Assembly: GCA_035286125.1 (NCBI GenBank)
Contig: JAYKIS010000015.1
Span: 24,567-88,566 of the forward strand
Origin: VGJW01 sp035286125
GTDB taxonomy: Bacteria > Cyanobacteriota > Sericytochromatia > S15B-MN24 > VGJW01
Reading direction: 5' to 3'
Length of the DNA stretch: 64,000 bases
Position numbers and translations under genes: made by a program. The notes below the pieces were generated by a model. The model did not search any database. It saw only the letters and a program-made list of their open reading frames with translations, and was not told the DNA's origin. Of the stretch, positions 34,650 to 43,427 are shown piece after piece (the stretch's first letter is position 1; each line of letters opens with the position of its first letter).

Positions 34650-34882
34650 TGCATCGGGACTGGACGCTGGTTCTGGGTGCAGGGGCCCTGGTGGTGGTCG
34701 GGGGGCTCACGCTCCTCGGGGGCGCCACGCTCGGAACCGCAGCCTATCGGGGGCTGTTGGCCTCGCTGATGGGAGGCCTGCTGGGCTTCGCGCTCGACGT
34801 GGTCCTGGCCCAGGTGCCGCCCCCGGAACTGCTGGACCAGAAGGCCCCCAAGGATCCCGATTCCGGGACGCAAAGCGAGTGA
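34646..34882 (+). CDS. Small two-helix membrane protein between cheD and fliA
   Basis: A 78-residue protein that I cannot assign to a family. It starts at ATG 34646 (or the next codon) inside the cheD stop. Two hydrophobic helices (LVLGAGALVVVGGLTLLGGA and a Leu/Gly-rich second helix about residues 33-53) are followed by a charged tail (VPPPELLDQKAPKDPDSG). Bacillus has swrB near sigD, but I see no sequence likeness. Tight coupling to cheD suggests a motility-related role; this is inference. Confidence 0.7.
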   Translation: MMHRDWTLVLGAGALVVVGGLTLLGGATLGTAAYRGLLASLMGGLLGFALDVVLAQVPPPELLDQKAPKDPDSGTQSE

Positions 34883-34888
34883 TCACGG

Positions 34889-34918
34889 TTGCCCCGTGAC
34901 GCATGACCGGGCTATGAT
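34889..34918 (+). promoter_or_regulatory. Sigma-70-type promoter before fliA
   Basis: TTGCCC (34889-34894) and TATGAT (34913-34918) are separated by 18 bases in the 68-base gap before fliA, with about 30 bases left to the ATG. The -10 is identical to that before flgB. It would let fliA be made independently of the long upstream operon. Confidence 0.6.
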
Positions 34919-34950
34919 GAGACATATCAAGGCATCGCAAGTGAGGTGGG

Positions 34951-35748
34951 ATGGCCGTAAGCCCGGCTCCTGAACTCTGGTCGCGGTTCATCCGGACGGG
35001 TGACAGCAAGGACCGGGAGCAGCTCATCATCCACTACATGCCGCTTGTCCGGTATGTGGTAGGGCGCCTTGCACTGACGCTGCCGGCGACGTTGGACCCC
35101 GAGGATCTCTGCGGCTACGGGCTCATCGGCCTGATTCAGGCCGTCGAGAAATTCCAACTCGACCGCGGCGTCAAGTTCGAGACCTATGCGGCGACCCGTA
35201 TCCGTGGCGCCATTCTCGACGAGTTGCGCAGCCAGGACTGGGTCCCGCGCTCGGTCCGCAGTCGGGGACGGGAGATCTCCGAGGCAATGGCCCAACTGGA
35301 AGGCAGCCTGGGTCGACCCGCCACGGATGAGGAATTGGCGACCAGGCTTGGCATGACCGTGACCGAGCTGGGCCACGCCATGGCGCGCGAGACCAGCCCC
35401 TTCCTGTCCCTGGACGAGATGATCCAGGGCAGCGAGGACGGCCAGACCATGACGTGGCTCGACACCATGGCCGACGACCGCCCCGGACCGGCCCACGTCC
35501 TCGAAGAAGACGAGTTCCGCCAGGAACTTGCCGATGCCATCGACCGCCTGCCTGAACGCGAGCGGCAGACGCTTGCGCTCTACTACAAGGAAGGGTTGAC
35601 CCTCAAGGAGATAGGGCAGGTCCTGGGCGTTACCGAGTCCCGGGTCTGCCAGATCCACACCCAGGCCGCGATGCGCCTGCGTGGCCATATCAACCGCTAT
35701 CTGGGCATCTCGACCGATGGCGCGGCTCCCCGCAGGAGCCGCAGATGA
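34951..35748 (+). CDS. fliA: Flagellar sigma factor FliA (sigma-28/SigD)
   Basis: Directs RNA polymerase to late flagellar genes. It has 265 residues. Region 2 has HYMPLVRYVVGRLALTLP and DLCGYGLIGLIQAVEKF, then ATRIRGAILDELRSQDWVPR. Region 3 has GRPATDEELATRLGMTVTEL, and region 4 has LALYYKEGLTLKEIGQVLG with VTESRVCQIHTQA. The start is ATG 34951 with aggtggg before it. Candidate targets are the flagellin promoters at 52.7, 53.7 and 54.7 kb. No flgM anti-sigma gene is visible in the window. Confidence 0.97.
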   Translation: MAVSPAPELWSRFIRTGDSKDREQLIIHYMPLVRYVVGRLALTLPATLDPEDLCGYGLIGLIQAVEKFQLDRGVKFETYAATRIRGAILDELRSQDWVPRSVRSRGREISEAMAQLEGSLGRPATDEELATRLGMTVTELGHAMARETSPFLSLDEMIQGSEDGQTMTWLDTMADDRPGPAHVLEEDEFRQELADAIDRLPERERQTLALYYKEGLTLKEIGQVLGVTESRVCQIHTQAAMRLRGHINRYLGISTDGAAPRRSRR

Positions 35749-36227
35749 ACGCCATGGGCAACACGAACCGGCCGCGGTCCGCCGAGGGCAGGTTGCAACT
35801 CGTCACCTTCAAATTGGGTGAAGAGGTCTATGGCCTGCCCATCGGGCACGTGCGCGAAATCATCACCTCGCGCAAGCCGACCCGCTTGCCGGGATCCGCG
35901 CCCCATGTCTCCGGACTCATCAACCTGCGCGGCGAGGTGATCCCCGTCTTCCAATTGCGGGTCTGGTTCGGCCTGAAGGACGAGGCACCCGCGGCCTCGG
36001 CCACCATCATCACCGAGTGGAAAGACGAGCGCTTCGGCTTCCAGGTCGATTCCGTGCAACAGGTCGCCTGGCTCGACCGCAGCCAGATCGACCCACCCAC
36101 GGCGCAGTTCCAGCAGCACTCCCCCCACATCTCGGGTCTGGGCAAACACGAGGGACGTCTGATCATCCTGCTGGATCTCGACGCCCTCTTCCGGGACAAC
36201 GACGAGGACGTCCAGGGCCGTGCCTGA
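35745..36227 (+). CDS. cheW: Chemotaxis coupling protein CheW
   Basis: Adaptor between receptors and CheA. It has 160 residues from ATG 35745 (ATGA overlap with fliA). CheW-domain marks include LVTFKLGEEVYGLPIGHVRE, HVSGLINLRGEVIPVFQLR and the ending GRLIILLDLDALF. It overlaps the following DUF3326 gene by eight bases. Confidence 0.96.
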   Translation: MNAMGNTNRPRSAEGRLQLVTFKLGEEVYGLPIGHVREIITSRKPTRLPGSAPHVSGLINLRGEVIPVFQLRVWFGLKDEAPAASATIITEWKDERFGFQVDSVQQVAWLDRSQIDPPTAQFQQHSPHISGLGKHEGRLIILLDLDALFRDNDEDVQGRA

Positions 36228-37482
36228 CGCCTGGGTGCGTCTTGGCCACGTCGAGATTCCGGCTCCACGGCCCGAGTCGTTGGCACGTGGCCTCGAGGCC
36301 CTGCTGCCGATTTCCGAGGCGGGTGCGACCTGCCTGCATGCAGCCGTGGTGGGCGTCGCGGGAAGTCGCTGGAGGGTCGAGATCTTCGAGGCCGGGCCCG
36401 ACCTGATCCTGCCGCCCCTGCCCGAGGCCGGCGGGCCTGTCGTGGCGGGGCAGGCGTGGACGGTGACGTTCCTCGCTCCGACGGGACTTGGCCTGGCGAC
36501 GGGCGGCTTCGCGGGTGATGCCAATCCGGCCGTGAGCCTGCTGGCCGCCACGGCCGACCGCTGCGTCACCCATCCCAATGCGGTCAATGCCGCTGCGCTG
36601 AACTGGGCGCGGCCGGGCGTGGCCTACGTGGAGGGTGGCCTGCTGGACGGTTGGCTGGCCGGACGCTGGGATCTCATGCCGCAGCGCGCCCATACGCTGG
36701 GCCTTCTTGTCGACGGGGGCCTTCCCCGCCGGGCGCACGATGCCCTCGATAACGCGATGGCGGCCTTTCGCACGGTGGGGGGCGGACGGGTCATCCGCGA
36801 GGAGATGGCCGATCCGCTGCGAATGTCGCTCACGCGGGACAGACGCGGACGCAGCGCAGGTACCCTTGCCGACACTTCGGCCCTGCTCGAGGCCGGCCAC
36901 CGTTTGATGGCCCGGGGCGCCACGGCCATCGCCATAGTCAGCGACATGACCCACCTGGCCCTGCATGACGAAGCCTATGCCTCGGGACAGGGCCCCGATC
37001 CCATCGGCGGGCTCGAGGCCATGCTCTCCCGGGTCCTCGGACGGGCGCTTGGGGTGCCGGTGGCGCATGCCCCATGGCTGCCCGTGTCCTGCGACCCGGT
37101 CGATCCGCGCGGAGCCGCAGAGGAACTGGGGCTCGACTACCTGCTATGCGTCCTGAGGGGCCTGCAGCGCGCGCCCGTGCCCGTCGCGCCCGGTACCCGG
37201 GACGCCTGGCCGGCCGAGGGGCTGGTCGTCGTGCCGAACACCGCGGCGGGTGGCAGCGGCACGCTGGCCGCCGCGGCACGCGGGCTGACGCTTGTCGCCG
37301 TGGACAACCCGGGCGTCCTCGACGTCACGCCGGCCGCGCTCGGGATCGAGGCCTGGCATGCGCGTTCGTGGGCCGAGGCTGCAGGCTTGAGCCTCGCCAT
37401 GCGCGAGGGCCTCGCTCCCGAGACCCTCGAACGACCTCTCGCACGAAACCTGGCGCGGCCTGCCGGGGTCATGATCGGGTGA
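36220..37482 (+). CDS. DUF3326-like protein of unknown function
   Basis: A 420-residue protein that I match from memory to DUF3326, a family known mainly from Cyanobacteria and plastid-bearing eukaryotes; no function is established. Shared-looking blocks are TGLGLATGGFAGDANPAVSL, CVTHPNAVNAAALNWARPG, AYVEGGLLDGWLAGRWDL, GQGPDPIGGLEAMLSRVLG, VAHAPW and AAEELGLDYLLCVLRGLQRA. An extra N-terminal section of about 80 residues precedes the conserved part. No signal peptide or membrane segment is seen. It starts at GTG 36220 within cheW and overlaps an ECF sigma gene at its end. Confidence 0.72.
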   Translation: MPDAWVRLGHVEIPAPRPESLARGLEALLPISEAGATCLHAAVVGVAGSRWRVEIFEAGPDLILPPLPEAGGPVVAGQAWTVTFLAPTGLGLATGGFAGDANPAVSLLAATADRCVTHPNAVNAAALNWARPGVAYVEGGLLDGWLAGRWDLMPQRAHTLGLLVDGGLPRRAHDALDNAMAAFRTVGGGRVIREEMADPLRMSLTRDRRGRSAGTLADTSALLEAGHRLMARGATAIAIVSDMTHLALHDEAYASGQGPDPIGGLEAMLSRVLGRALGVPVAHAPWLPVSCDPVDPRGAAEELGLDYLLCVLRGLQRAPVPVAPGTRDAWPAEGLVVVPNTAAGGSGTLAAAARGLTLVAVDNPGVLDVTPAALGIEAWHARSWAEAAGLSLAMREGLAPETLERPLARNLARPAGVMIG

Positions 37483-38066
37483 AGCTTCTGCATCAGCCCC
37501 GACCGGGTACCGGCCCCAGCCGGACCGCCCTCGTCCGGGAGGCCCAGCGCGGGGATGAGCGGGCGTTCCGCGCACTTGTCGCCGATGTCCAGCAACGTCT
37601 GTGGCAGGTTGCGCGTCGCTTGGCCGGGGACGACGACCGGGCGGCCGACCTCGTGCAGGAAAGCCTGATGCGTGCCTTCAGGGCCTTGCCTCGGCTCCGG
37701 GACCCCGAACGCTTCATGCCTTGGCTGCTGCGCATCCTGAACCATGTGGCCACCGATACGCTCGGAGCACGCCAGCCGGAGTCCCTCGAGGACCTGGCCG
37801 AAGCCGGCCTCGAGCCCATGGCCTCGGAGCTCGAGGGACCCGAGGCGCGGGCCGTAGCAGCAGGAACGGCCGAAGCGATCGACCGCGCACTTGCAGGCAT
37901 GCCGATGATCTATCGGCAGCCCCTGGTCCTGCGGCATGTCCTCGACCTGACATACGACGACCTGGCGCAGATCCTCGATCTGCCGTTGGGCACGGTCAAG
38001 ACCCGCCTGTTCCGGGGCCGGGAGATGCTGCGTGAGCACCTGTTGCGGGAGGGGTTCCGGCCATGA
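37479..38066 (+). CDS. ECF-type RNA polymerase sigma factor
   Basis: Alternative sigma factor, 195 residues, GTG 37479 in the stop of the previous gene. Region 2: LVREAQRGDERAFRALVADV, DRAADLVQESLMRAFRALPR and FMPWLLRILNHVATD. Region 4: YRQPLVLRHVLDLTYDDLAQ and LDLPLGTVKTRLFRGREML. It overlaps a zinc-binding anti-sigma gene, the usual partner. Its promoter set cannot be read from this window. Confidence 0.95.
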   Translation: MKLLHQPRPGTGPSRTALVREAQRGDERAFRALVADVQQRLWQVARRLAGDDDRAADLVQESLMRAFRALPRLRDPERFMPWLLRILNHVATDTLGARQPESLEDLAEAGLEPMASELEGPEARAVAAGTAEAIDRALAGMPMIYRQPLVLRHVLDLTYDDLAQILDLPLGTVKTRLFRGREMLREHLLREGFRP

Positions 38067-38479
38067 CGTGCTATGAACTCAGGCTGACCTTTCACGAGGA
38101 CCTTGGCGCCACGCCCGGACCCGGCATCCTCGAGCACCTCGGGACCTGCCCCCTGTGCAGGGCCTGGACCGCAAGTCTCGCGGCGGCAGTCCGACATCTC
38201 GAGACCACGGTCATCCCGGCCATGCCGCTTGACTTCAGCCGCAGCTTGGCCCCGGCCCTGGTTCGCGAACGCAGGGCCCGTATGGCCGGCCGCTGGCGCT
38301 GGGTGGCTGCGGCCCTGGTCGTGCTGGCGTCCACCGCAGGTGGCTGGCAGTTGGGGCGCATCCTGCTCGTGCGCCAGGCAGTACCCGGCTCGGAGCAGGC
38401 CCGCTCGGCAGATATCCTGCCCGCACCCCGTGCCATGCCCGGGCAGGCCAACGTGGTGCCGGCTTCACTCGGGCGCTGA
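38063..38479 (+). CDS. Membrane anti-sigma factor with zinc-finger (ZAS) motif
   Basis: A 138-residue protein with an N-terminal His-x3-Cys-x2-Cys motif (EHLGTCPLC, residues about 25-33) typical of zinc-binding anti-sigma domains, and one membrane helix (WVAAALVVLASTAGGWQLG). It probably holds the ECF sigma factor inactive until an envelope signal arrives. Its C-terminal tail would be periplasmic. It overlaps the 3' end of ligA on the other strand by 15 bases. Confidence 0.88.
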   Translation: MTCYELRLTFHEDLGATPGPGILEHLGTCPLCRAWTASLAAAVRHLETTVIPAMPLDFSRSLAPALVRERRARMAGRWRWVAAALVVLASTAGGWQLGRILLVRQAVPGSEQARSADILPAPRAMPGQANVVPASLGR

Positions 38480-40552
38480 GGCGCCCCGTTCGCGCAGCCA
38501 GGTCCGGAACCCGGCCTCGTCCACGACGGTGATGCCGGCCGCCTCGGCCTTGCGGCGCTTGCTCCCGGCCGCCTCGCCCGCGACGACCAATGTCGTCCGC
38601 TTCGTCACGGATTCGCCCACACGTGCACCCAGGCTGCGGACTTCTTCCTGGAACTCGGGCCGGGGCCGGGAGAGCGTGCCGGTGAACACGATCTCTTCGC
38701 CCTCGAGCGGTCCGTCGAAGGTCGCCGCCGCGACAGGCCCGGTGACCTGCAGGCCAGCGGCAGCAAGGCGGGCCAGCACGTCCCGGTTGTGAGGCTCGGC
38801 CATGAACGCGACAACGGCGGTCGCCATCTCGGGCCCGACGCCATGGATGGCTTCGAGATCCTCGCGCGAGGCGGCTGCCAGGATCTCGAGCGAGGGAAAG
38901 GCCACCGCCAGCAGGTTGGCCGTGATTTCGCCGACCTCGGGGATGCCGAGGGCGTGCAGAAGGCGCGGGTAAGGGCGCGTCCGGCTGCCGTCGATCGCCG
39001 CGATCAGGTTGGCGGCCGACTTGGCTCCCATCCGCTCGAGGGGTTCCAGATCGCGGGCATCAAGACCATAGAGGTCCGCCACCGTCCGCACGAGGCCGGC
39101 ATCGACCAGCGCGGCACACAACTTGTCTCCCAGACCCTCGATGTCCATCGCGCGGCGGCTGCCGAAATGCCACAGGCGATGCACCAACTGGGCGCGGCAG
39201 GACAAGCCGCCGGTACAGCGAACGGCCACCTGCCCCGGCAGGCGCTCCAGGAGGGCACCGCACTCCGGACACGCATCGGGCATGGCGAACGTCCGCTCCG
39301 TCCCGTCCCGGCGTTCCGTCACACTGGCGACGACCTGGGGAATGACGTCGCCCGCACGCTGGACCACGACCCAGTCGCCGATGCGGATGTCCTTCCGGGC
39401 GATCTCGTCGGCATTGTGCAAGGTGGCATGGCTGACAACGACTCCGGCGATGGGCACGGGTTCGAGCACGGCCGTCGGCGTCAGGACACCCGTGCGGCCC
39501 ACCGAAACCTCGATATCCCGAAGTCGCGTGATTTCCTGGATGGCAGGAAACTTGTAGGCGAGGGCCCAGCGCGGCTCCCGACCCACCGCTCCGAGCAGGT
39601 CCTGATCGGCCAGGGCATTGACCTTGACCACCATGCCATCGATGTCATAGGGAAGGTCGGGACGCCGAGCCAACCAGTCGGCGTACTGGGTCTGGACCTG
39701 CGCCACGCCGTCGGCGCGCACGGGCCGCGTGGTCCTGAATCCGTACTGCTCGAGGCGCTCCAGGGCACCGATGTGGCTTGTCACGTCCCGCAGGCCCGAG
39801 ACGGCATAAGCAAGGAAACGCAGCGGCCGGGTGCGCGTCACCCGAGGGTCCATTTGCCTGAGCGAACCTGCCGCGGCATTGCGGGGGTTGGCGAAGACCT
39901 TGTCGCCACGCTCCGCCTGCACGCGATTGAAAGCCTCGAACTCGTCGCGGGCCATGTAGACCTCGCCCCGGACTTCGAGCCGGTCGACATAGGGGGGCAG
40001 GTCCCACGGCACATCCTGCAGGGTCCGCAGGTTCAGCGTCACGTCCTCGCCGGACAGGCCGTCGCCGCGGGTCAGGCCGCGTACGAGGTGGCCGTCCTCG
40101 TAGATGAGCGAGACCGCGAGGCCGTCGACCTTGACCTCGGTCGCATAGACCACGTGACCATCCTGCTGGGCCTGAGGACCGGACGCCTCCGCCTTGGCCA
40201 ACAGCTTGCGCACACGCTCGTCCCAGGCACGCAGGTCCTCTTCCTTGAAGCCGTTCGCCAAGGAGAGCATCGGCCGCTCGTGCGGCACGGTCCTGAAGTC
40301 GGTCTGCAGGGGGGCCCCTACGGTGCGTGTCGGAGAGTCGTCACGCGCGACGGCCGGCCATGCCGCCTCGAGCGCCTGCAGGCGCTGGAACAGGCGGTCG
40401 TACTCGGCATCCGAGACGGTCGGGCTGGCCAGCAGGTAGTAGCGGATATTGTGCTCGCGGAGCGCACGGCGAAGGGCATCGACTTCCCGCAGGACCTCGA
40501 CCGGCACGCCCCCGGAAGCCCCGGCCGCAGCCGTCTCGACCTGTTCCGTCAT
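38465..40552 (-). CDS. ligA: NAD-dependent DNA ligase LigA
   Basis: Seals nicks in DNA using NAD. It has 695 residues from ATG 40552 (ATG 40561 would add three). Domains: the N-terminal NAD-binding region (NIRYYLLASPTVSDAEYDRL), the adenylation site with Lys in EVKVDGLAVSL, RGDGLSGEDVTLNLRTL, an OB fold, a four-Cys zinc finger (CPECGALLERLPGQVAVRC and CRAQ), helix-hairpin-helix repeats, and a BRCT domain (EEIVFTGTLSRPRPEFQEEV). Complete. Convergent overlap with the anti-sigma gene. Confidence 0.98.
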   Translation of the reverse strand: MTEQVETAAAGASGGVPVEVLREVDALRRALREHNIRYYLLASPTVSDAEYDRLFQRLQALEAAWPAVARDDSPTRTVGAPLQTDFRTVPHERPMLSLANGFKEEDLRAWDERVRKLLAKAEASGPQAQQDGHVVYATEVKVDGLAVSLIYEDGHLVRGLTRGDGLSGEDVTLNLRTLQDVPWDLPPYVDRLEVRGEVYMARDEFEAFNRVQAERGDKVFANPRNAAAGSLRQMDPRVTRTRPLRFLAYAVSGLRDVTSHIGALERLEQYGFRTTRPVRADGVAQVQTQYADWLARRPDLPYDIDGMVVKVNALADQDLLGAVGREPRWALAYKFPAIQEITRLRDIEVSVGRTGVLTPTAVLEPVPIAGVVVSHATLHNADEIARKDIRIGDWVVVQRAGDVIPQVVASVTERRDGTERTFAMPDACPECGALLERLPGQVAVRCTGGLSCRAQLVHRLWHFGSRRAMDIEGLGDKLCAALVDAGLVRTVADLYGLDARDLEPLERMGAKSAANLIAAIDGSRTRPYPRLLHALGIPEVGEITANLLAVAFPSLEILAAASREDLEAIHGVGPEMATAVVAFMAEPHNRDVLARLAAAGLQVTGPVAAATFDGPLEGEEIVFTGTLSRPRPEFQEEVRSLGARVGESVTKRTTLVVAGEAAGSKRRKAEAAGITVVDEAGFRTWLRERGASAPE

Positions 40553-40751
40553 GGCCCGCATGGTACACCGCGCCTGCCCGCATCGCCCGAAAGTAAAGAT
40601 TCGATTTTGGCGGCATCAAGGCGTACACAAGGCGTTAACTGTTCTTGAAATGACCGTCAAGATTCCGCAGGGACGCCCTCACCGGACCTTAACCGCGGTA
40701 TGAACTTCTTGGTGGAGGCTTCACCCCACCTTTTCGGAGGCTCTGGTCCAG

Positions 40752-41990
40752 ATGGTCCGTCGTTCCCTGCTCGCACTCGCCGCCGTGCTCGTCGCCGGCT
40801 GCGGTGGCCAGCCCACCGCGGGCATCGCCCCGCTCGGCCGGTCCACCATGTCCACGGCAGACGTCGTGCAGGCCAAGGCCGTGCAATCGATCCTGCAGCC
40901 GGCCATGGGTCAGCCCGTCACCTGGAACAACAGCCTTTCGGTCCATCCCGACCGCGAAGCGTTCCCTGTCCTGATCGACCTGCTGCGCGGCGCCCGAAAG
41001 ACCCTGTGGATGGAAACCTTCGAGTTTGCCGACAACGACAAGGCCCGCCAGCTGACCGACCTGCTGATCGCCAAGAAAAAGGAAGGCGTCGATGTCCGCG
41101 TCATCATGGACAACATCGGCGCCAAGTCGATCGGGACGGCCACGGCCAGGGTCCTGCGCAACAACGGCGTCCCGACCATCGTGTACGGCCCGTTCCCGTT
41201 CATCCGCAAGACCGGCCACGGCCTCAACATCACGCACCGCAAGCTTTACCTCGTCGATGGCGATCAGGGCATGACGGGCGGCATGAACCTGGGCGACGAA
41301 TACTTCGACCACGCCCACGACATGCTCTGGAAGGTCCGGGGCCAGGCCGCCCACCAGCTCCACCAGGAGTTCAGCACGGACTGGGCCCTCGGCAAGGGTG
41401 GCCGGCTCGAGGTGCCTGCCGCGCCGACCGGCGCCTATGGCAACGAACCCATCGGCATGTGCGTCACGAGCCCCCGGCAGACGGGTCGCGAGGAAGAAAT
41501 CCGTGGCGTCCTGCTTCGTGCCCTGGACAGCGCCAAGAGTCGCATCGACATGGCCTATCCGTTCTTCTCGGACGACCGGGTCATCGACCGCCTGATCAAG
41601 GCCGCCAAGCGCGGCGTCGACGTCCGGGTCATCCTGACGAAGGAATCCCACGCGGCCATCGAGAAGCTGGCCATCTGGTCCGCGAAGCAGGCGATGCCCA
41701 AGGGCGTGAAGTTCCACTGGTGGAATACCAGCTACGCCCACATCAAGTACACGGCCGTGGATGGCGCGTTCCTGCTGGTCGGATCCTCGAACGCCGATAC
41801 GCTGACCTTCGAGAACAACCAGGAGCTCGACCTGATCCTGACGAACCCGCAGACGGTGGCCGATTTCCGGGGCAAGGTCTGCGACCCGGACTGGGCATCG
41901 ACGCCTGCCGTCACCGAGGCCGAGATCAACGTGCCCTGGACGCAGAAGCCTTGGTTCGCCCTTCTCGAGCTCATCGATCGCTACATCTGA
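40752..41990 (+). CDS. Phospholipase D-family lipoprotein (first of two)
   Basis: Predicted exported lipoprotein: signal peptide with lipobox VLVAGC, Cys about residue 17. The 412-residue product has two HxKx4D catalytic motifs: ITHRKLYLVDGD (His162, Lys164, Asp169) and YAHIKYTAVDGA (His330, Lys332, Asp337), each followed by a GG/GSSN turn. This is the plan of cardiolipin synthase and other two-HKD phosphodiesterases, but those are normally membrane-embedded, not lipoproteins. Substrate unknown: lipid or nucleic acid phosphodiester. The 190-base region upstream is AT-richer than its surroundings but shows no convincing promoter. A terminator follows. Confidence 0.88.
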   Translation: MVRRSLLALAAVLVAGCGGQPTAGIAPLGRSTMSTADVVQAKAVQSILQPAMGQPVTWNNSLSVHPDREAFPVLIDLLRGARKTLWMETFEFADNDKARQLTDLLIAKKKEGVDVRVIMDNIGAKSIGTATARVLRNNGVPTIVYGPFPFIRKTGHGLNITHRKLYLVDGDQGMTGGMNLGDEYFDHAHDMLWKVRGQAAHQLHQEFSTDWALGKGGRLEVPAAPTGAYGNEPIGMCVTSPRQTGREEEIRGVLLRALDSAKSRIDMAYPFFSDDRVIDRLIKAAKRGVDVRVILTKESHAAIEKLAIWSAKQAMPKGVKFHWWNTSYAHIKYTAVDGAFLLVGSSNADTLTFENNQELDLILTNPQTVADFRGKVCDPDWASTPAVTEAEINVPWTQKPWFALLELIDRYI

Positions 41991-42005
41991 AGCGACCTGA
42001 TTCCT

Positions 42006-42047
42006 GCGCCTCCCGAGGCCCCCAGCGGCCCCGGGAGGCGCTTTGTT
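42006..42047 (+). terminator. Rho-independent terminator after the first PLD gene
   Basis: GCGCCTCCCG (42006-42015) pairs perfectly with CGGGAGGCGC (42032-42041) across a 16-base loop and is followed by tttgtt. It separates the two paralogous genes into different transcripts. Confidence 0.85.
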
Positions 42048-42133
42048 CAGATTCCGTTAAAAGTTGTACGAAAGAATGGACCTTCACCTGGGCATAAACC
42101 ATACTTGAGACCATCTTGAGGTTTCGTGATCCC

Positions 42134-43384
42134 ATGACCATGACGACCAAGTCCCGCAGAAGCCTTCGCCACATTGCCGTGGCCCTGGCCCTGATGGTGC
42201 TCGCCGGCTGTGGCGCGAACCCCATGACACCCGCGGGCACCGCGCTCTCCGGCCCCTCGAGCCGGGCCACGGAGATGGCGCAGCGCATTCGGCAATCCGT
42301 CCAGCGACCCGTCACGACGAACAATCGCCTGTCCCTGACGGTGGACCGGGAGGTCCTGCCGGCTTTCCTGGATCACTTGCGCTCTGCCCGGCACTCGCTC
42401 TACATGCAGACCTTCGAATTCTGGAGCGATGCCCTGGGGCGGCGCATCTGCGACATCCTGATCGACCGCCACAAGGCGGGAGTCGATGTCCGGGTCATTC
42501 TGGACCAGACCGGCCAGAACCACGTCAACAGCAAGGTCGAGCGCATCCTCAGGCAAGCTGGCGTCGCCGTGCAGGTCTATCGCGCGACACCTTATGTCCG
42601 GAAGAGCGGCGTCGGGCTGAACATCACCCACCGCAAGCTGTACCTGGTCGACGGGGACAAGGCGATGACCGGCGGCATGAACCTGGGGGAGAAGTACCTC
42701 GACCACGCCCACGACATGTTATGGCGCGTCGATGGTGACGCCGCCTGGATCATGCATGACGAGTTCCGCCTCGACTGGGTGCGGGCGGGTGGAAAGTCCT
42801 TCGACCTGCCGCTGCGCCCCCAAGGCAGCTATGGCCAGGAGCATGTCGGCATCGCCGTCACGAGCCCGCGCGAACGGGGCCGCGAGTCGGAGATCCGCAA
42901 GGTGCTCTTCGAGGCCATCGACAAGGCCGTGACGCGCATCGACATGGCCTATCCGTTCTTCTCGGACGACGCCCTGATGATCAGGCTCAAGGCCGCTGCC
43001 AAGCGTGGCGTGCAGGTCCGGGTCATCCTGACGACGCACGACCGCGAGATCCTGCGCAAGCTCAACAAGTGGTCCGCAAAGCAGATCCGTCCGGCTGGCG
43101 TCCAGATGCACTGGTACGACAAGGCCTACGCGCACATCAAGTACACCGTGATTGACGATGCCTTCCTGCTGGTCGGCTCGTCGAACGGCGACACGCTGAC
43201 CTTCGAGAACAACCAGGAGCTCGATCTCATCCTGACGGAGCCCTCGCGCGTCAGCACCTTCCGTGCCCGGGTCCCGGATCCGGACTGGGCCACCACGCCC
43301 GAGATCACCGACGCCGACCTGGACTTTCCCTGGTACGACAAGCCGCTTGCCGGCTTCCTCGAGCTGATCGACTACTACATGTAG
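42134..43384 (+). CDS. Phospholipase D-family lipoprotein (second of two)
   Basis: Paralogue of the gene 140 bases upstream, with the same layout and size (416 residues). Lipobox VLAGC follows a longer basic N-terminus. HKD motifs are ITHRKLYLVDGD (His166) and YAHIKYTVIDDA (His334). Long stretches are nearly identical to the first copy (GGMNLG, HAHDMLW, IDMAYPFFSDD, TLTFENNQELDLIL), while the N-terminus and linker differ, so the duplication is not recent. I chose ATG 42134; a TTG at 42116 is in frame. It has its own leader after the terminator. Confidence 0.88.
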   Translation: MTMTTKSRRSLRHIAVALALMVLAGCGANPMTPAGTALSGPSSRATEMAQRIRQSVQRPVTTNNRLSLTVDREVLPAFLDHLRSARHSLYMQTFEFWSDALGRRICDILIDRHKAGVDVRVILDQTGQNHVNSKVERILRQAGVAVQVYRATPYVRKSGVGLNITHRKLYLVDGDKAMTGGMNLGEKYLDHAHDMLWRVDGDAAWIMHDEFRLDWVRAGGKSFDLPLRPQGSYGQEHVGIAVTSPRERGRESEIRKVLFEAIDKAVTRIDMAYPFFSDDALMIRLKAAAKRGVQVRVILTTHDREILRKLNKWSAKQIRPAGVQMHWYDKAYAHIKYTVIDDAFLLVGSSNGDTLTFENNQELDLILTEPSRVSTFRARVPDPDWATTPEITDADLDFPWYDKPLAGFLELIDYYM

Positions 43385-43427
43385 GAGAACCGGCGTACGA
43401 AGGGGCGCCTGTTTCGCGCCAAGGCCG

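Noticed and set aside
40593..40618. TAAAGATT upstream of the first PLD gene, possible sigma-28 -35
   Set aside because: The sequence at -10 distance (GCATCAAG) does not resemble GCCGATAA.
43404..43420. Small hairpin (GGCGC/GCGCC) between the second PLD gene and the MshEN gene
   Set aside because: Only a five-base stem and no T-run; too weak to call a terminator.
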